Positions 1 through 8,573 of a stretch of 43,447 nt of DNA are shown piece by piece. Origin of the DNA: Pseudomonadota bacterium (GTDB taxonomy: Bacteria; Pseudomonadota; Gammaproteobacteria; Steroidobacterales; Steroidobacteraceae). Both the position numbers and the translations under genes were made by a program. The notes beneath the pieces are model-generated. The model saw only the letters and a list, made by a program, of their open reading frames with translations. It searched no databases and had not been told where the DNA came from. The stretch covers positions 1 to 43,447 of the forward strand of contig JADJBE010000009.1 in assembly GCA_016703895.1 (NCBI GenBank). Reading direction: 5' to 3'. How positions within the stretch are numbered: position 1 is the first letter of the stretch; the number at the start of each line of letters is the position of its first letter.

Positions 1-62
1 GCAAACTACGCCCTCACGGCAGGTGTCTTCTGGCACAGTGCCAGTCTAACAGAGCGCACACC

Positions 63-1003
63 ATGACCGAGTCAACCCACAACACAAGACCCTCCCCGTT
101 TGAAGCCACCGTGGTGGCAGCTTACGGCCGGCGCTTCGAAGTTCGCGACGCTGCCGGTCAGCACCATGAGGCGCGCCCGCAAGGCCGTAAACAATCTGTC
201 GTCTGTGGCGACCGGGTGCGATGCCAGCATGACCCGCAACACGATGAACTCGCGATCGAGGCCGTGCTGCCACGGCAAACTCTCCTGGCGCGCGCCAATC
301 TGCCCGGCGACAGCGAGACCGTCGCTGCCAATCTCACCCAGATACTGGCGGTGCGCCGCAGCCTGCGCCGGATCTGTTTGTGCTCGATCGCTATCTCTGC
401 GCGGCAACCTCCGGCGGGGATGCGCGGCCCACATCGTGTGAACAGATATGGTCTCGACGGTGGCGCGCTCCCCGCGGCGGATGGGGAGGCCGCGTTCGAG
501 GCGAAGCCGGGATATACCATTCGCTGTTCCGCCTCAACCGCGGCCGGGCTGGATGGTTTGCGCCGCGTACTCGGGGCGAGACCAGCGCCCTCGTCGGCCG
601 GTCCGGCGTCGGCAAATCGTCCTTGTCGCAGCCCTGCTACCCCACGAAGAGGTAACAACCGGCGCTGACGACCTCGACCGAAGGGCGCCACACCACCACG
701 GCCTCGCGCATGTACTACCTAACCACCGACAGTCGGTTGATCGACTCGCCTGGTGTGCGCGACTATGCCCCGGCGCTCGATCAACTCGAGCAGACTACTC
801 TCGGCTTCATCGAGATTGCCCGACTCGCCCCCACCTGCCGATTCCAGGACTGTCGACACATGCAGGAACCAGACTGCGCGGTGCAGGCTGCTGTTGCCGA
901 CGGCAGTCTGCAGGCGCGACGCTATGAGAGCTATCGAAGACTGCGGCGGCTGCAAGATGAATTCGCGGCTCAACACGTGACTCGAGGGCGACGCGGGCGG
1001 TAG
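63..1003 (+). CDS. rsgA: Small ribosomal subunit biogenesis GTPase RsgA, frameshifted
   Basis: RsgA is a circularly permuted GTPase that checks late maturation of the 30S subunit. The parts are visible but lie in three frames. The N-terminal OB-fold part (MTESTHNTRPSPFEATVVAA onward) starts at 63 and runs to about 360. A middle part resumes at about 380 with LDRYLCAATSGG, and a P-loop GRSGVGKSSL lies near 600-630. The C-terminal part from 710 carries the G3-like IDSPGVRDY and the zinc-binding CRFQDCRH...C cluster. At least three indels are needed to join them. The family is about 300-350 residues, which fits the whole span. Start at the ATG at 63, close to the window edge. The breaks look like sequence errors rather than decay, because every conserved motif is intact. 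Confidence 0.85.
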
Positions 1004-1016
1004 CGCCGTTGTTTGC

Positions 1017-1220
1017 TCGGAGTTCGGCTTGTCGGGCATGGTCGCGCGCTTGGATCGGATGTGTCTCGCCGCTCGCGCGGCTCGCCATTCCCTTGATTGG
1101 GTTGCGCGCGCATCTTCCTCCGGCGTCACGGCAAGACTCCTGGCGGGTCAGGAGCGCGCGCAACCCAATCGGCGGCATCCTCAACAAGCGCGCGACCATG
1201 CCCAACAAGCCGAACTCAGA
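1017..1220. repeat. Composite hairpin element, copy A
   Basis: This is a long imperfect palindrome with two nested stems. The outer arms, 1017-1051 and 1186-1220, are about 35 nt each and complementary with few mismatches. The inner arms, 1096-1111 and 1154-1169, are a perfect 16-nt inverted repeat (attgggttgcgcgcgc). The segment between the outer arms, about 1051-1187, recurs in inverted orientation in copy B at 2132-2271 with about 94% identity by eye. The outer arms are not shared with copy B. There is no T tract and no CRISPR-like periodicity. It lies between rsgA and a Sel1-repeat gene. It may be a non-autonomous mobile or structured element; I do not recognise the family. Confidence 0.8.
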
Positions 1221-1282
1221 ACCAACTTGGCCCTTCGTTGCGGAGCCATCTGCTGAAACGTCAGCCGAACAGTTTCAAGTCC

Positions 1283-2077
1283 ATGCAAGAAGCCCTGCGC
1301 AACGCGCATGCCAACGCGCAGCGCGCGATTGGTATGACTCGCATACCCGTGTCGGCCTACGCATTGGCAATGCGTATCGAGCGCTTTCTAGGTTCTCGTG
1401 CGTCTGTCGACAAGCAGTACGCCAGGGCTATCAATGCGATTCCGGATTCGACCTACGTTCGCCGCGCTTACCTGCTAGCCATCGATGCGCGGTGGTACGG
1501 CAGTCTTGCAGACGTAGCCGGGCAATTGCGTGAGTACGAGCAATCGCCGTTGCCTGAACTCAGCCGACGATTTCTGGCGTATGAGGGAACGATGCAATTG
1601 GGCGAGACATTTCTGACGTCTCACCAGGATGATGCCGCGGCAGAGATGTTTCGATTGGCAGCGCCTATGTGCGCTGTCGCCGAATCCTGGGAGCGACTAG
1701 CCGATCTGTATAACCGCACGAAGCAGTGGCAAAACGCAATTGAGGCGCTCGATCGCTATCTTGAAATGGCGCCCGCCAAAGCTTGGGCCATTCGACGCCA
1801 AGGTTTCGCCTATGAGCAACTGGGCGACTGGCGCCAGGCAAATGTACATTACAAGTCTGCTGCAGAGCTTGGCGACGCTTACGCGCAAAACAGCTATGGC
1901 TGGAGCCTTTACACGGCGCGAGGCGTGACACGCAATATTACCGAAGCAATTCGATGGTTTAGAGCTGCCGCTGGCCAAGGCAACGCGAACGCACGGGTGA
2001 ATCTAGAGGCCGCGCTGAGTGAGCAGGACTCATTGAAACAGCAAGACACTGATCCGGTGCCTGCAACACGAATATAG
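1283..2077 (+). CDS. Sel1/TPR-repeat protein, cytoplasmic
   Basis: A 264-residue protein with helical repeats. The clearest unit is Sel1-like near the C-terminus (LGDAYAQNSYGWSLY followed by TEAIRWFRAAAGQGNANA). TPR-like helices precede it (WERLADLYNRTKQWQNAIEALDRYLE). The N-terminal part, around YLLAIDARWYGSLADV, resembles the region before Sel1 repeats in DUF4034-type proteins (from memory). No signal peptide or membrane segment is seen, so a cytoplasmic scaffold role is likely but the partner is unknown. I chose the ATG at 1283 because the open frame upstream of it runs into hairpin element A. ATG 1334 is an alternative. The gene is boxed in by two inverted copies of a hairpin element, which suggests it may have arrived as a cargo unit. 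Confidence 0.7.
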   Translation: MQEALRNAHANAQRAIGMTRIPVSAYALAMRIERFLGSRASVDKQYARAINAIPDSTYVRRAYLLAIDARWYGSLADVAGQLREYEQSPLPELSRRFLAYEGTMQLGETFLTSHQDDAAAEMFRLAAPMCAVAESWERLADLYNRTKQWQNAIEALDRYLEMAPAKAWAIRRQGFAYEQLGDWRQANVHYKSAAELGDAYAQNSYGWSLYTARGVTRNITEAIRWFRAAAGQGNANARVNLEAALSEQDSLKQQDTDPVPATRI

Positions 2078-2096
2078 GGACGCCTACCACAAGCAA

Positions 2097-2311
2097 GCCA
2101 GGCACAACCGCGACGAATTGGTGGCCGTCGCACGCTTGTTGAGGATGCCGCCGATTGGGTTGCGCGCGCTCCTGTCCCGCCAATATTCTTGCCGTGACGC
2201 CGGTGGAAGATGCGCGCGCAACCCAATCAAGGGAATGGCGAGCCGCGTGAGCGGCGAGGCACATCCGATCAAGCGTGCGACGGCCACGAATTCGTCGCGG
2301 TTGTGCCTAGC
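2097..2311. repeat. Composite hairpin element, copy B (inverted relative to A)
   Basis: The outer arms, 2097-2138 and 2270-2311, are about 42 nt and complementary except for two positions. The inner arms, 2154-2169 and 2212-2227, are the same perfect 16-nt inverted repeat as in copy A. The core 2132-2271 is the reverse complement of the copy A core with a handful of substitutions, clustered in the loop (about 2171-2195). The outer arms differ in sequence from those of copy A but pair with each other. Both copies share only the innermost end of the outer stem (gtcgcRcgcttg). The element ends six bases before the stop codon of the convergent cytochrome b fusion gene. Confidence 0.8.
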
Positions 2312-2317
2312 GCAGCA

Positions 2318-4231
2318 TCACCCTAATTCAGGCCGCGCTTGATGCGAAGGCACGAATGCGTCGGAGTAACAGAACCCCTCTTCCAGGCCTTGCTCCAGAA
2401 ATGCGGGCACTGCAGTTTCGATCATGTTGACCGAACCGCATGCATAGAGTTCGTAGCCCGTCATGTCCGGAAAATCCTCGAGCATGGCCTGATGGACGAG
2501 ACCCCGGCGTCCAGTCCAATCGCTGTCAGGATCATCAGATAGAACGGGTACGAAGTGGAAATTGGCGTGCTCGGCTTGCCAACGTTCTGCGAGTTCGGCC
2601 ATGTAGAGATCCTTGCGCTCGCGTACACCCCAATAGAGCCACATCGGTCGCTCAATACCGCGGGCAAACGCATCTTCAACGATGCTCTTGATCGGCGCGA
2701 AACCTGTCGCCCCAGCGATGAACAGGATGGGACGCTCGCTGTCACGTAGGGTGAAGCGGCCGAACGGACCTGTGAACTCAAGCGTGTCGCCTTCGCGCAG
2801 TGTGTCAAACGCGTAACTCGTAAACCGCCCACCCGCAACCCGACGAACATGCAATTCGATGCGACTCGAATTCTGCGGCGGATTGGCAAACGAATAGGAG
2901 CGCGTCTCACCATTATCCAGCACGATATTAATGTACTGCCCAGCGGTGAACTTGATTGGCTGCAGCTGCCCGAGATCGAGCCAAATCCGCAACACGTCCG
3001 GCACCAGCCGTTCGATCTTCTCAACGGTGCCACGGTGACGTTGCGGACCGGCAGTGTCCTCGCCACTAAGTGACTTGACATCCACCTCCAGCTCGACATC
3101 CTCGAGCGGCGTGGCACAACACACGAGCGTTTGGCCCGCTGCACGCATCGCGTCAGTCAAAACGGCGGGCTGGTAGTTACCATGGTCGACGCGGCCATTG
3201 AGCACTGTGCAAACGCAAACGCCGCAACCTCCTCCCCGGCATTCGTACGGAAGCGCGAGTTCGGCGCGCAGCCCTGCTTCGAGCAAGGTCTCACCGCTAC
3301 GTGCCTCGACGGCAACGCCGCCGGGATGCATCGTGAGCTGGAAAGTCGACGTGGCATCCTGGCGCCGCGGTGGCAACCAGGGGGCAAGCGTCAGCAAGGC
3401 ACTACCACCAAGCACCAAACCCCAAACTGCAACGACGGGCCAGCTATAGACCAGCGGGTACAGCGCGAGCAGGAACCAGTCTAACGATAGCTCCGTTGGC
3501 GCAACCGCGAGACGCGCCGGGCCGCCTTGACTCATGACCGGCACCACCAATGACAGGACCACCAGCATGATCGCAACACCGATAGCGATTGGCCGTGGCG
3601 GTTGTGTGCTCGCCTTGGGCACTCGCTGCACGTGGATCCACATCAACAGTAAAGTGACCAGCGGCACGCCGATATGAATAAACACTAACAACGAAAACAG
3701 CCGATTGCTGACATTCTCGTCGTACATGAAGTTGCGCACCAGCGTGCCACCAAGGCCCGGCACCGAGTTCAGCCATTCAAAGCTCGCCTGGGTAACAAAC
3801 TGGGCCAGCCGGTCCCACGGCAGCATGTAGCCATTGACACCTGCTGCAAAGACGAGCCACAGCAGAATGACACCGGTCACCCAGGAGAACCAGCGGAAAC
3901 CCCGCATCCGATCGAACGCCCAGTAGCGCGCCAGATGGATAAGCATCGCCACCACCATGGCATCCGAGGCGTAGCGATGCACACTGCGGATGATGCCACC
4001 CGCGTACCATTGATTGTGGGTTAGCGCTTCCACGGAGCTGTAAGCACCCTCGACACTGGTATCGAAGAACGCGAACAGATAGAGGCCGGTGGCGGCCACG
4101 ATCCAGAACAGGTAGAACGCTAATGCGCCGAGATGGTAGAAGGGATTGAGTCGATCACCGAATGCCCGGTTAAAGATGGCTTCGGCTTGCATGAACCCCG
4201 CGCGTAACAGGCTCCGCGGACGGAGAATCAC
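2318..4231 (-). CDS. Cytochrome b / [2Fe-2S] ferredoxin / flavin reductase fusion
   Basis: About 637 residues in three modules. Residues 1-285 form a cytochrome b N-terminal domain with two bis-His pairs, each spaced 14 apart (H85/H99 in SVHRYASDAMVVAMLIH; H186/H200 in FIHIGVPLVTLLLMWIH), so two b hemes are expected. Residues 295-385 are a plant-type ferredoxin with the CRGGGCGVC motif and a distal Cys (about 331, 336, 339, 371). Residues 395-637 are an FNR-like reductase with the flavin motif RSYSFANPP and the nucleotide loop GATGFAPIKS. The last two modules resemble CDP-6-deoxyglucoseen reductase and ring-hydroxylating dioxygenase reductases. Inferred role: moving electrons between NAD(P)H and the quinone/heme b site. 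It is last in the operon. Its GTG start at 4231 overlaps the upstream stop (GTGA); ATG 4192 is the alternative. Confidence 0.8.
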   Translation of the reverse strand: MILRPRSLLRAGFMQAEAIFNRAFGDRLNPFYHLGALAFYLFWIVAATGLYLFAFFDTSVEGAYSSVEALTHNQWYAGGIIRSVHRYASDAMVVAMLIHLARYWAFDRMRGFRWFSWVTGVILLWLVFAAGVNGYMLPWDRLAQFVTQASFEWLNSVPGLGGTLVRNFMYDENVSNRLFSLLVFIHIGVPLVTLLLMWIHVQRVPKASTQPPRPIAIGVAIMLVVLSLVVPVMSQGGPARLAVAPTELSLDWFLLALYPLVYSWPVVAVWGLVLGGSALLTLAPWLPPRRQDATSTFQLTMHPGGVAVEARSGETLLEAGLRAELALPYECRGGGCGVCVCTVLNGRVDHGNYQPAVLTDAMRAAGQTLVCCATPLEDVELEVDVKSLSGEDTAGPQRHRGTVEKIERLVPDVLRIWLDLGQLQPIKFTAGQYINIVLDNGETRSYSFANPPQNSSRIELHVRRVAGGRFTSYAFDTLREGDTLEFTGPFGRFTLRDSERPILFIAGATGFAPIKSIVEDAFARGIERPMWLYWGVRERKDLYMAELAERWQAEHANFHFVPVLSDDPDSDWTGRRGLVHQAMLEDFPDMTGYELYACGSVNMIETAVPAFLEQGLEEGFCYSDAFVPSHQARPELG

Positions 4232-5637
4232 TGCGGCACGTTGCGGCGAAGTCCCCGCCAGACTACGACCACGAATAATACACCACCGATGATGGCCACA
4301 AGCCCGCCCAGGCCCATCAAGCCCATACCCCATACTTCGCCAGTGCTCCGCAACACCTGCTCCGCACCCGCGACTTTGCGCTGGACGCCGTAACCGCCGG
4401 ACCATACCAAACCAACAATGTGCATGAGCTGACCCAGGCCATAAACGAAGGGTTGGTTCACCGCCAGCCGTCCCGCTGGCGTGCCATAGCCCAACCGTGG
4501 TAGTAAGTAGTAGACCAGACCCATCATCGCCAAGGTCACGCCCACGATAGAACCGTGGTAGTGCGCCGGTATTTTCACGTTGTTGCCGTCGATTGTAATC
4601 CCAATGATCCCGCCAGCCGCAAACAGGACCATCGACGCGATCAGCGCGGCGCGCAGCGGGCGCGCGGCGGGCGCAATACGTGGCAATCGAAGCATTGACA
4701 GGCTGACGGCCAGCGCGACCGGGAAAATCGCCAGTCCGCCCCCAACTCGCATGCCAACAGTGTGTAGTGCCCGGTGCTCAGGAGTGACGATGTCATGTGC
4801 GAAATAGGCATACGGCGTGACGAATACCGGTAGCAGCGCGATCAGCAGCAATAACAAGGTGACCCGCGCGCTCAATGGCACGACTGCACCGCAAGCCTGC
4901 GCGAGCCACAACCAGCCGACCAATAGGAGTATCGTCCAGGTGAATTGCAGCGCGTGGCCGCCTCCCCAGAACAGGATCTCCCAATAAACCTTGCTGTCCA
5001 ATGCAGTGGGTAGCAGCGCGAACGACCAAATGAACGCCAGCAAGGCAACCGCCGCGGCCACAGCTGCGGCATATAGACCAAAACGTATGGCGGTCGCGCC
5101 ATCGAGCGTTGCTCGCAGGTCCGGAAATCCACCGAGCGCCCGGATCACGAGACCGCAGCCGCCGATTCCGAATACGACCAGGCCGGCGAGGAAGAGCCGC
5201 GATTCGATGACGGGAATGTAGTTGGCCATCACCGGGGTTCCAGGATCGAGGAATGGTGCCAGGACCATCATTGCGGTACCACAATACGCGGCAGCGAGAG
5301 CAAACCAGCCGAGACCGGCAGTTCGCGCGCGCGAATTCAGGCTCCACAACATCCCAGCGATCGCGACAAACCAAACGAGCACGGATAGATCGACATGGAC
5401 GATCAACGCAGTACGAAAGAAGTCGACGCCCGGCAACAAGCGATTGACTCCGGGCGTGCGAGCCAGCACCAACAACACCGAGAAGATACCGGCACCGATC
5501 AACGCCAACATTCCGAGCCAGAGCCAGCCCCGAGCCAGTCGCGTTGTGGCGACATCGATCGGCAGTTGATAGACGGCCGGCTGCGCTGCATCACTAGCGT
5601 CGTTGACCGCCATGGGCTTCAGTACGGTACTAGTCAT
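4228..5637 (-). CDS. Divergent heme-copper oxidase/NO reductase subunit I paralogue
   Basis: 469 residues, about 12 membrane segments. The low-spin heme ligand is probably H81 (HVDLSVLVWF) and the helix X heme pair H359/H361 (IPAHYHGSIVG). A helix VI His is in WGGGHALQF (H228). The helix VII tandem His pair that completes the CuB/FeB site in this superfamily is absent: the corresponding stretch reads YFAHDIVTPEHRALHTVGM and the protein has no HH anywhere. There is no HPxVY-type crosslinked tyrosine. So it probably binds two hemes but may lack a normal binuclear centre. It overlaps the upstream gene by ATGA and the downstream cytochrome b fusion by GTGA. Automatic annotation would probably call it a cbb3-type oxidase subunit; I regard that as unsafe. 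Confidence 0.7.
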   Translation of the reverse strand: MTSTVLKPMAVNDASDAAQPAVYQLPIDVATTRLARGWLWLGMLALIGAGIFSVLLVLARTPGVNRLLPGVDFFRTALIVHVDLSVLVWFVAIAGMLWSLNSRARTAGLGWFALAAAYCGTAMMVLAPFLDPGTPVMANYIPVIESRLFLAGLVVFGIGGCGLVIRALGGFPDLRATLDGATAIRFGLYAAAVAAAVALLAFIWSFALLPTALDSKVYWEILFWGGGHALQFTWTILLLVGWLWLAQACGAVVPLSARVTLLLLLIALLPVFVTPYAYFAHDIVTPEHRALHTVGMRVGGGLAIFPVALAVSLSMLRLPRIAPAARPLRAALIASMVLFAAGGIIGITIDGNNVKIPAHYHGSIVGVTLAMMGLVYYLLPRLGYGTPAGRLAVNQPFVYGLGQLMHIVGLVWSGGYGVQRKVAGAEQVLRSTGEVWGMGLMGLGGLVAIIGGVLFVVVVWRGLRRNVPQ

Positions 5638-6176
5638 TGTAGTTTGATCGCTCCTGAATCAGGGTCAAAGTCGATGACCAGAACTTGTGCCGGCGCGAGC
5701 GTGACGCGTCGTTCCAGACGGTAGTCGAACCCTTTGCTACGCACATCGTCCTTCATACGAACGTCGATCAATCGTTCGCCGGCTGGCACGGATAGGCGTG
5801 CATAAATGGCTGATGAGCCGTCCTTGGACAAACCCGATGGCGCAGCCTCGGTACGTACGGCGCGCTCGCCATCGATATCGACCTCGACAATAACGGCTGA
5901 ACGTTCGCGCGGACAACTCGTCGCAACACGCATGTTAGGCGGCATCTTGGCGAGTTCTTCTGCGCTGCGCTGCCGGCAGTCACCCACTGGTTTACCGCTA
6001 TGCACCAGGCTCAACTTGATGAGCGCGACATCGGGCGGCAGGTGTTTGTAGAGCGGCCATCGGGAGAAAGTGCCGATAAACAAGGCAAACAGGGCGTAGA
6101 GGACCGCCTGTCCGAGCCAGGACCGCAATGTGAGCGCCTGGGGCGCTGCGTCCGCTGTCGTTGTTTTAGTGTTCAT
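5634..6176 (-). CDS. Unrecognised membrane-anchored protein in the heme-copper operon
   Basis: 180 residues. After a short N-terminus there is one hydrophobic segment at about residues 20-38 (GQAVLYALFALFIGTFS). A soluble, probably periplasmic, domain follows, with two cysteines (VGDCRQRS and VATSCPRE). The topology recalls FixH-like oxidase assembly proteins, but I see no specific sequence match and do not assign it. I chose the ATG at 6176, which overlaps the end of the cytochrome b-MvhD gene by 11 bases; the frame is open further upstream but there it runs antisense-like through that gene. Its 3' end overlaps the divergent heme-copper subunit by ATGA. The tight packing suggests an accessory or assembly role in the same complex. 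Confidence 0.6.
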   Translation of the reverse strand: MNTKTTTADAAPQALTLRSWLGQAVLYALFALFIGTFSRWPLYKHLPPDVALIKLSLVHSGKPVGDCRQRSAEELAKMPPNMRVATSCPRERSAVIVEVDIDGERAVRTEAAPSGLSKDGSSAIYARLSVPAGERLIDVRMKDDVRSKGFDYRLERRVTLAPAQVLVIDFDPDSGAIKLQ

Positions 6177-7723
6177 GCAATGTCGTTCGCAGTGTCCCGC
6201 CATCCGCGCCTGCACGGTCAAGCCGTTCCCGCATCGCATTGAGCGCCGCCGCCAGCGCGGTCTCCTCGCCCGCATCCGCGCAGACCAGCTGCACATGATC
6301 GCGTGCGACGCGCGCACGCAGACTCGGCTCCCGCTCACCGCGCATTCGCTCCGCCGTCCAGCGCGCGCCAAGACGAAACTCACAGCCGCCCTCGCGGCAG
6401 CTCGCAATCAGCACACCGGCGGCACCTTCGCGCAGCGCATATTCAACAAAAGACGGCGCTAGCTGACCGGCGCATAGCAGCGACACGACGATCACATCCG
6501 CGCCAGCGATTCGTGCCGAATCCGCCGCCTCTCGACAGCCGAAGACGACGATCGGCCGGTGTGCCGCCCGCAAGGCAAGGCGCTGCTCGAGTTGCAAGCG
6601 CAACGTCGCTATCGAGAGCTGCGGCATTTCGATTCCGCTGACAAGATCGAGGGTACTTCGAAAGGGAGTCGACGACGGGCACGCACCGGCGCAGATACCG
6701 CAACTCGCGCACAGGTCTGCATCGACCTGCGCGAGCAGTGCGCCGCGATGACCATTGGGATGAGGCGTCATCGTGATCGCCGCATACGGGCAGTCCGCGA
6801 AACAACGCGAGCAGCCGTTGCAATTGTCAGGATCGACGATCGCAACAGGCTGCCGCGTCTTGCTGGGCAGTAAGGGCAGCGCCAGCAACACGGTACCGAA
6901 GCCGAGCACCAGCGCCCACGTGAAAGCGGCTGAAGTTGCATACATCAACGGATGAATGCCGAGCAAGATCCAGTCGTATGAGAGCGTGGCCGGCACCGTC
7001 GCCAGGTCCGCCGGCCCCTCACTGGTCACCGGCGCGAGCAGCGCGAGGGTCAGGAGCGCGGCTATGGTGCCAACGGCTAACGCGCGTGGTGGCCATACGG
7101 CCGCGCGCGAGATCCGTTGCATATGCAGCCACAGGCCTAACATCACTACCAGCGACAGACCGATATGCACGAATATAAACAATGAAAACAGGCGGTCGCT
7201 CACCGTACTCGCGACCAGGAAGTTACGCGCGAGTGGCTGGGCAAGAAACGGCCAGGCATCCAGCCATTCCGCAGTCGCGATCGCCGAAAACTGTCCCAGT
7301 TGATCCCAATTCAGCCAAAAACCGCCAATCGCACTGGCCGCAAACAGGGGCAGCAATACGCAGCCGGTGAGCCAGGAGAAACGTCGGAAATGACGCCAGC
7401 GACCATGCAGCGCTTCACGCAGCAGATGCAACAGCGTCAGGACGACGACCGTATCCCGCCGCGTAGCGATGCAGACTGCGCATCACGCCGCCTATAGACC
7501 AACGGGATCGCGACAGCGACTCGATCGACTCGTATGCCCCGCTCGCCGAGGTGTCGAACATGACGTACAGCCATACGCCCGAGATCGCCGCTAGGATGAA
7601 CGCCAGAATCGCCAGTGCGCCCAGATGGCGCAGCGGGTTCAGCTGCGCCGTACAAAGACGGTCAAAGATGTGCTCTGACCATCGCCACCATCCGAGCGGT
7701 AAAGCCTGCGCGGATTCGCTCAT
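6166..7723 (-). CDS. Cytochrome b / 2x[4Fe-4S] ferredoxin / MvhD-like fusion, one frameshift
   Basis: About 518 residues once one extra G near 7463 is removed. That correction restores the heme b His pair at the normal 14-residue spacing (SLHRYAA...LTLLH). The second pair is FVHIGLSLVVMLGLWLH. After the cytochrome b domain come two [4Fe-4S] motifs, CNGCSRCFADCP and CASCGICAGACP. The C-terminal domain resembles the MvhD/FrhD iron-sulfur subunit (VVFGCREAAD..., CREGGCEFRLG). In methanogens and sulfate reducers MvhD passes electrons to heterodisulfide reductase. Here it is joined directly to a membrane cytochrome b, so exchange between a soluble donor/acceptor and the quinone pool is a reasonable inference. 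The start ATG at 7723 overlaps the SCO1 frame by about 60 bases. Confidence 0.75.
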
Positions 7724-8573
7724 TGTTACTGGCTGCCAGCCGCGTCGGCAGCTCTCGGAGTTGCGCCGCGAGGCTTGCGATACGCTTGGCGTTCACGCCA
7801 GAAAAAATGGCCACTGACAGAAAGAAAGCAAGGCCGCCAAAAATTTCCAGCAGCAGCTTCCAATCGTAACGATACTCGCCTGTGTCCGGGTCATATACGG
7901 TGCAGAGGATGCGCACCCGATCTACCAATTGATCAAGCGTAAGCGCACGTTCACCACTCGGGGGTGCAGACAGAATGAGCTGCCGCAACGGCGTCCCAAG
8001 CATCTCGGCGCTCATCCGATCGCCATAAACCTGACTGTGGATCCGACCCGTCGCGTCGACAACCGTCACCCCGACCAAATGGTCAAAACCTGCGGGCGTC
8101 TCGATGAAATCGAAGCCATAGGCACGCGCGAGCGCGTCCACCTGTTTAGCGTGCGGGCTGAGAAACTCCCAGTTCGGGTAATCGATGCGATTCTGTGCCG
8201 CAAACGCGCGCAGCGCGCGCGGCGTATCAAAGGGCTGATTGAAGCCGACGCTAACGACATTGAATTGATCGGTCCCCAGCATCCGATCGAGCCCACGCAC
8301 GGCGTCGTGCAACGTACGCGTCTGCGTGGGGCAGATCGAAAAACAGCCCGTATAGATGAAACTGATCAGTAGCGGCTTACCGCGATACGCACTTAGGCGC
8401 ACCGGCTTCTCAGTGCGGTCGAGCAGCGTGAAGTCCGCTGGCACGCTACCAACGACTGCCTGGCTCGCCGACAATGCCGCACGCTCATCGAGCGCCGGAA
8501 CGCCCGTAGCAATCGCCGATGTCGCGAGTATCAGCGAAAATATTGCGGCGGCGAATTCACCGGAATAGCGCAT
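7662..8573 (-). CDS. senC: SCO1/SenC copper-binding assembly protein
   Basis: About 303 residues. Signal peptide (MRYSGEFAAAIFSLILATSA), then a thioredoxin-like SCO domain with the copper-binding CFSIC (CxxxC) and the distal His in GFDHLVGV. SCO proteins deliver copper to the CuA centre of subunit II of heme-copper enzymes, and a CuA subunit is encoded in the same operon. In ammonia oxidisers norSY is followed by senC, so the association supports an sNOR-type cluster. Unusual: a C-terminal extension of about 70 residues with a membrane segment (LLEIFGGLAFFLSVAIFSG), and a roughly 60-base overlap with the next gene. The real stop could be near 7733 (taa in another frame) if a base is missing. 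The start ATG at 8573 overlaps cyoE. Confidence 0.85.
   Translation of the reverse strand: MRYSGEFAAAIFSLILATSAIATGVPALDERAALSASQAVVGSVPADFTLLDRTEKPVRLSAYRGKPLLISFIYTGCFSICPTQTRTLHDAVRGLDRMLGTDQFNVVSVGFNQPFDTPRALRAFAAQNRIDYPNWEFLSPHAKQVDALARAYGFDFIETPAGFDHLVGVTVVDATGRIHSQVYGDRMSAEMLGTPLRQLILSAPPSGERALTLDQLVDRVRILCTVYDPDTGEYRYDWKLLLEIFGGLAFFLSVAIFSGVNAKRIASLAAQLRELPTRLAASNNERIRAGFTARMVAMVRAHL

Noticed and set aside
1017..2311. Hairpin elements as integron attC sites, CRISPR repeats or plain terminators
   Set aside because: No RYYYAAC/GTTRRRY core boxes, no integrase, no regular repeat-spacer pattern, no T tract, and about 200 bp is far too long for a terminator.
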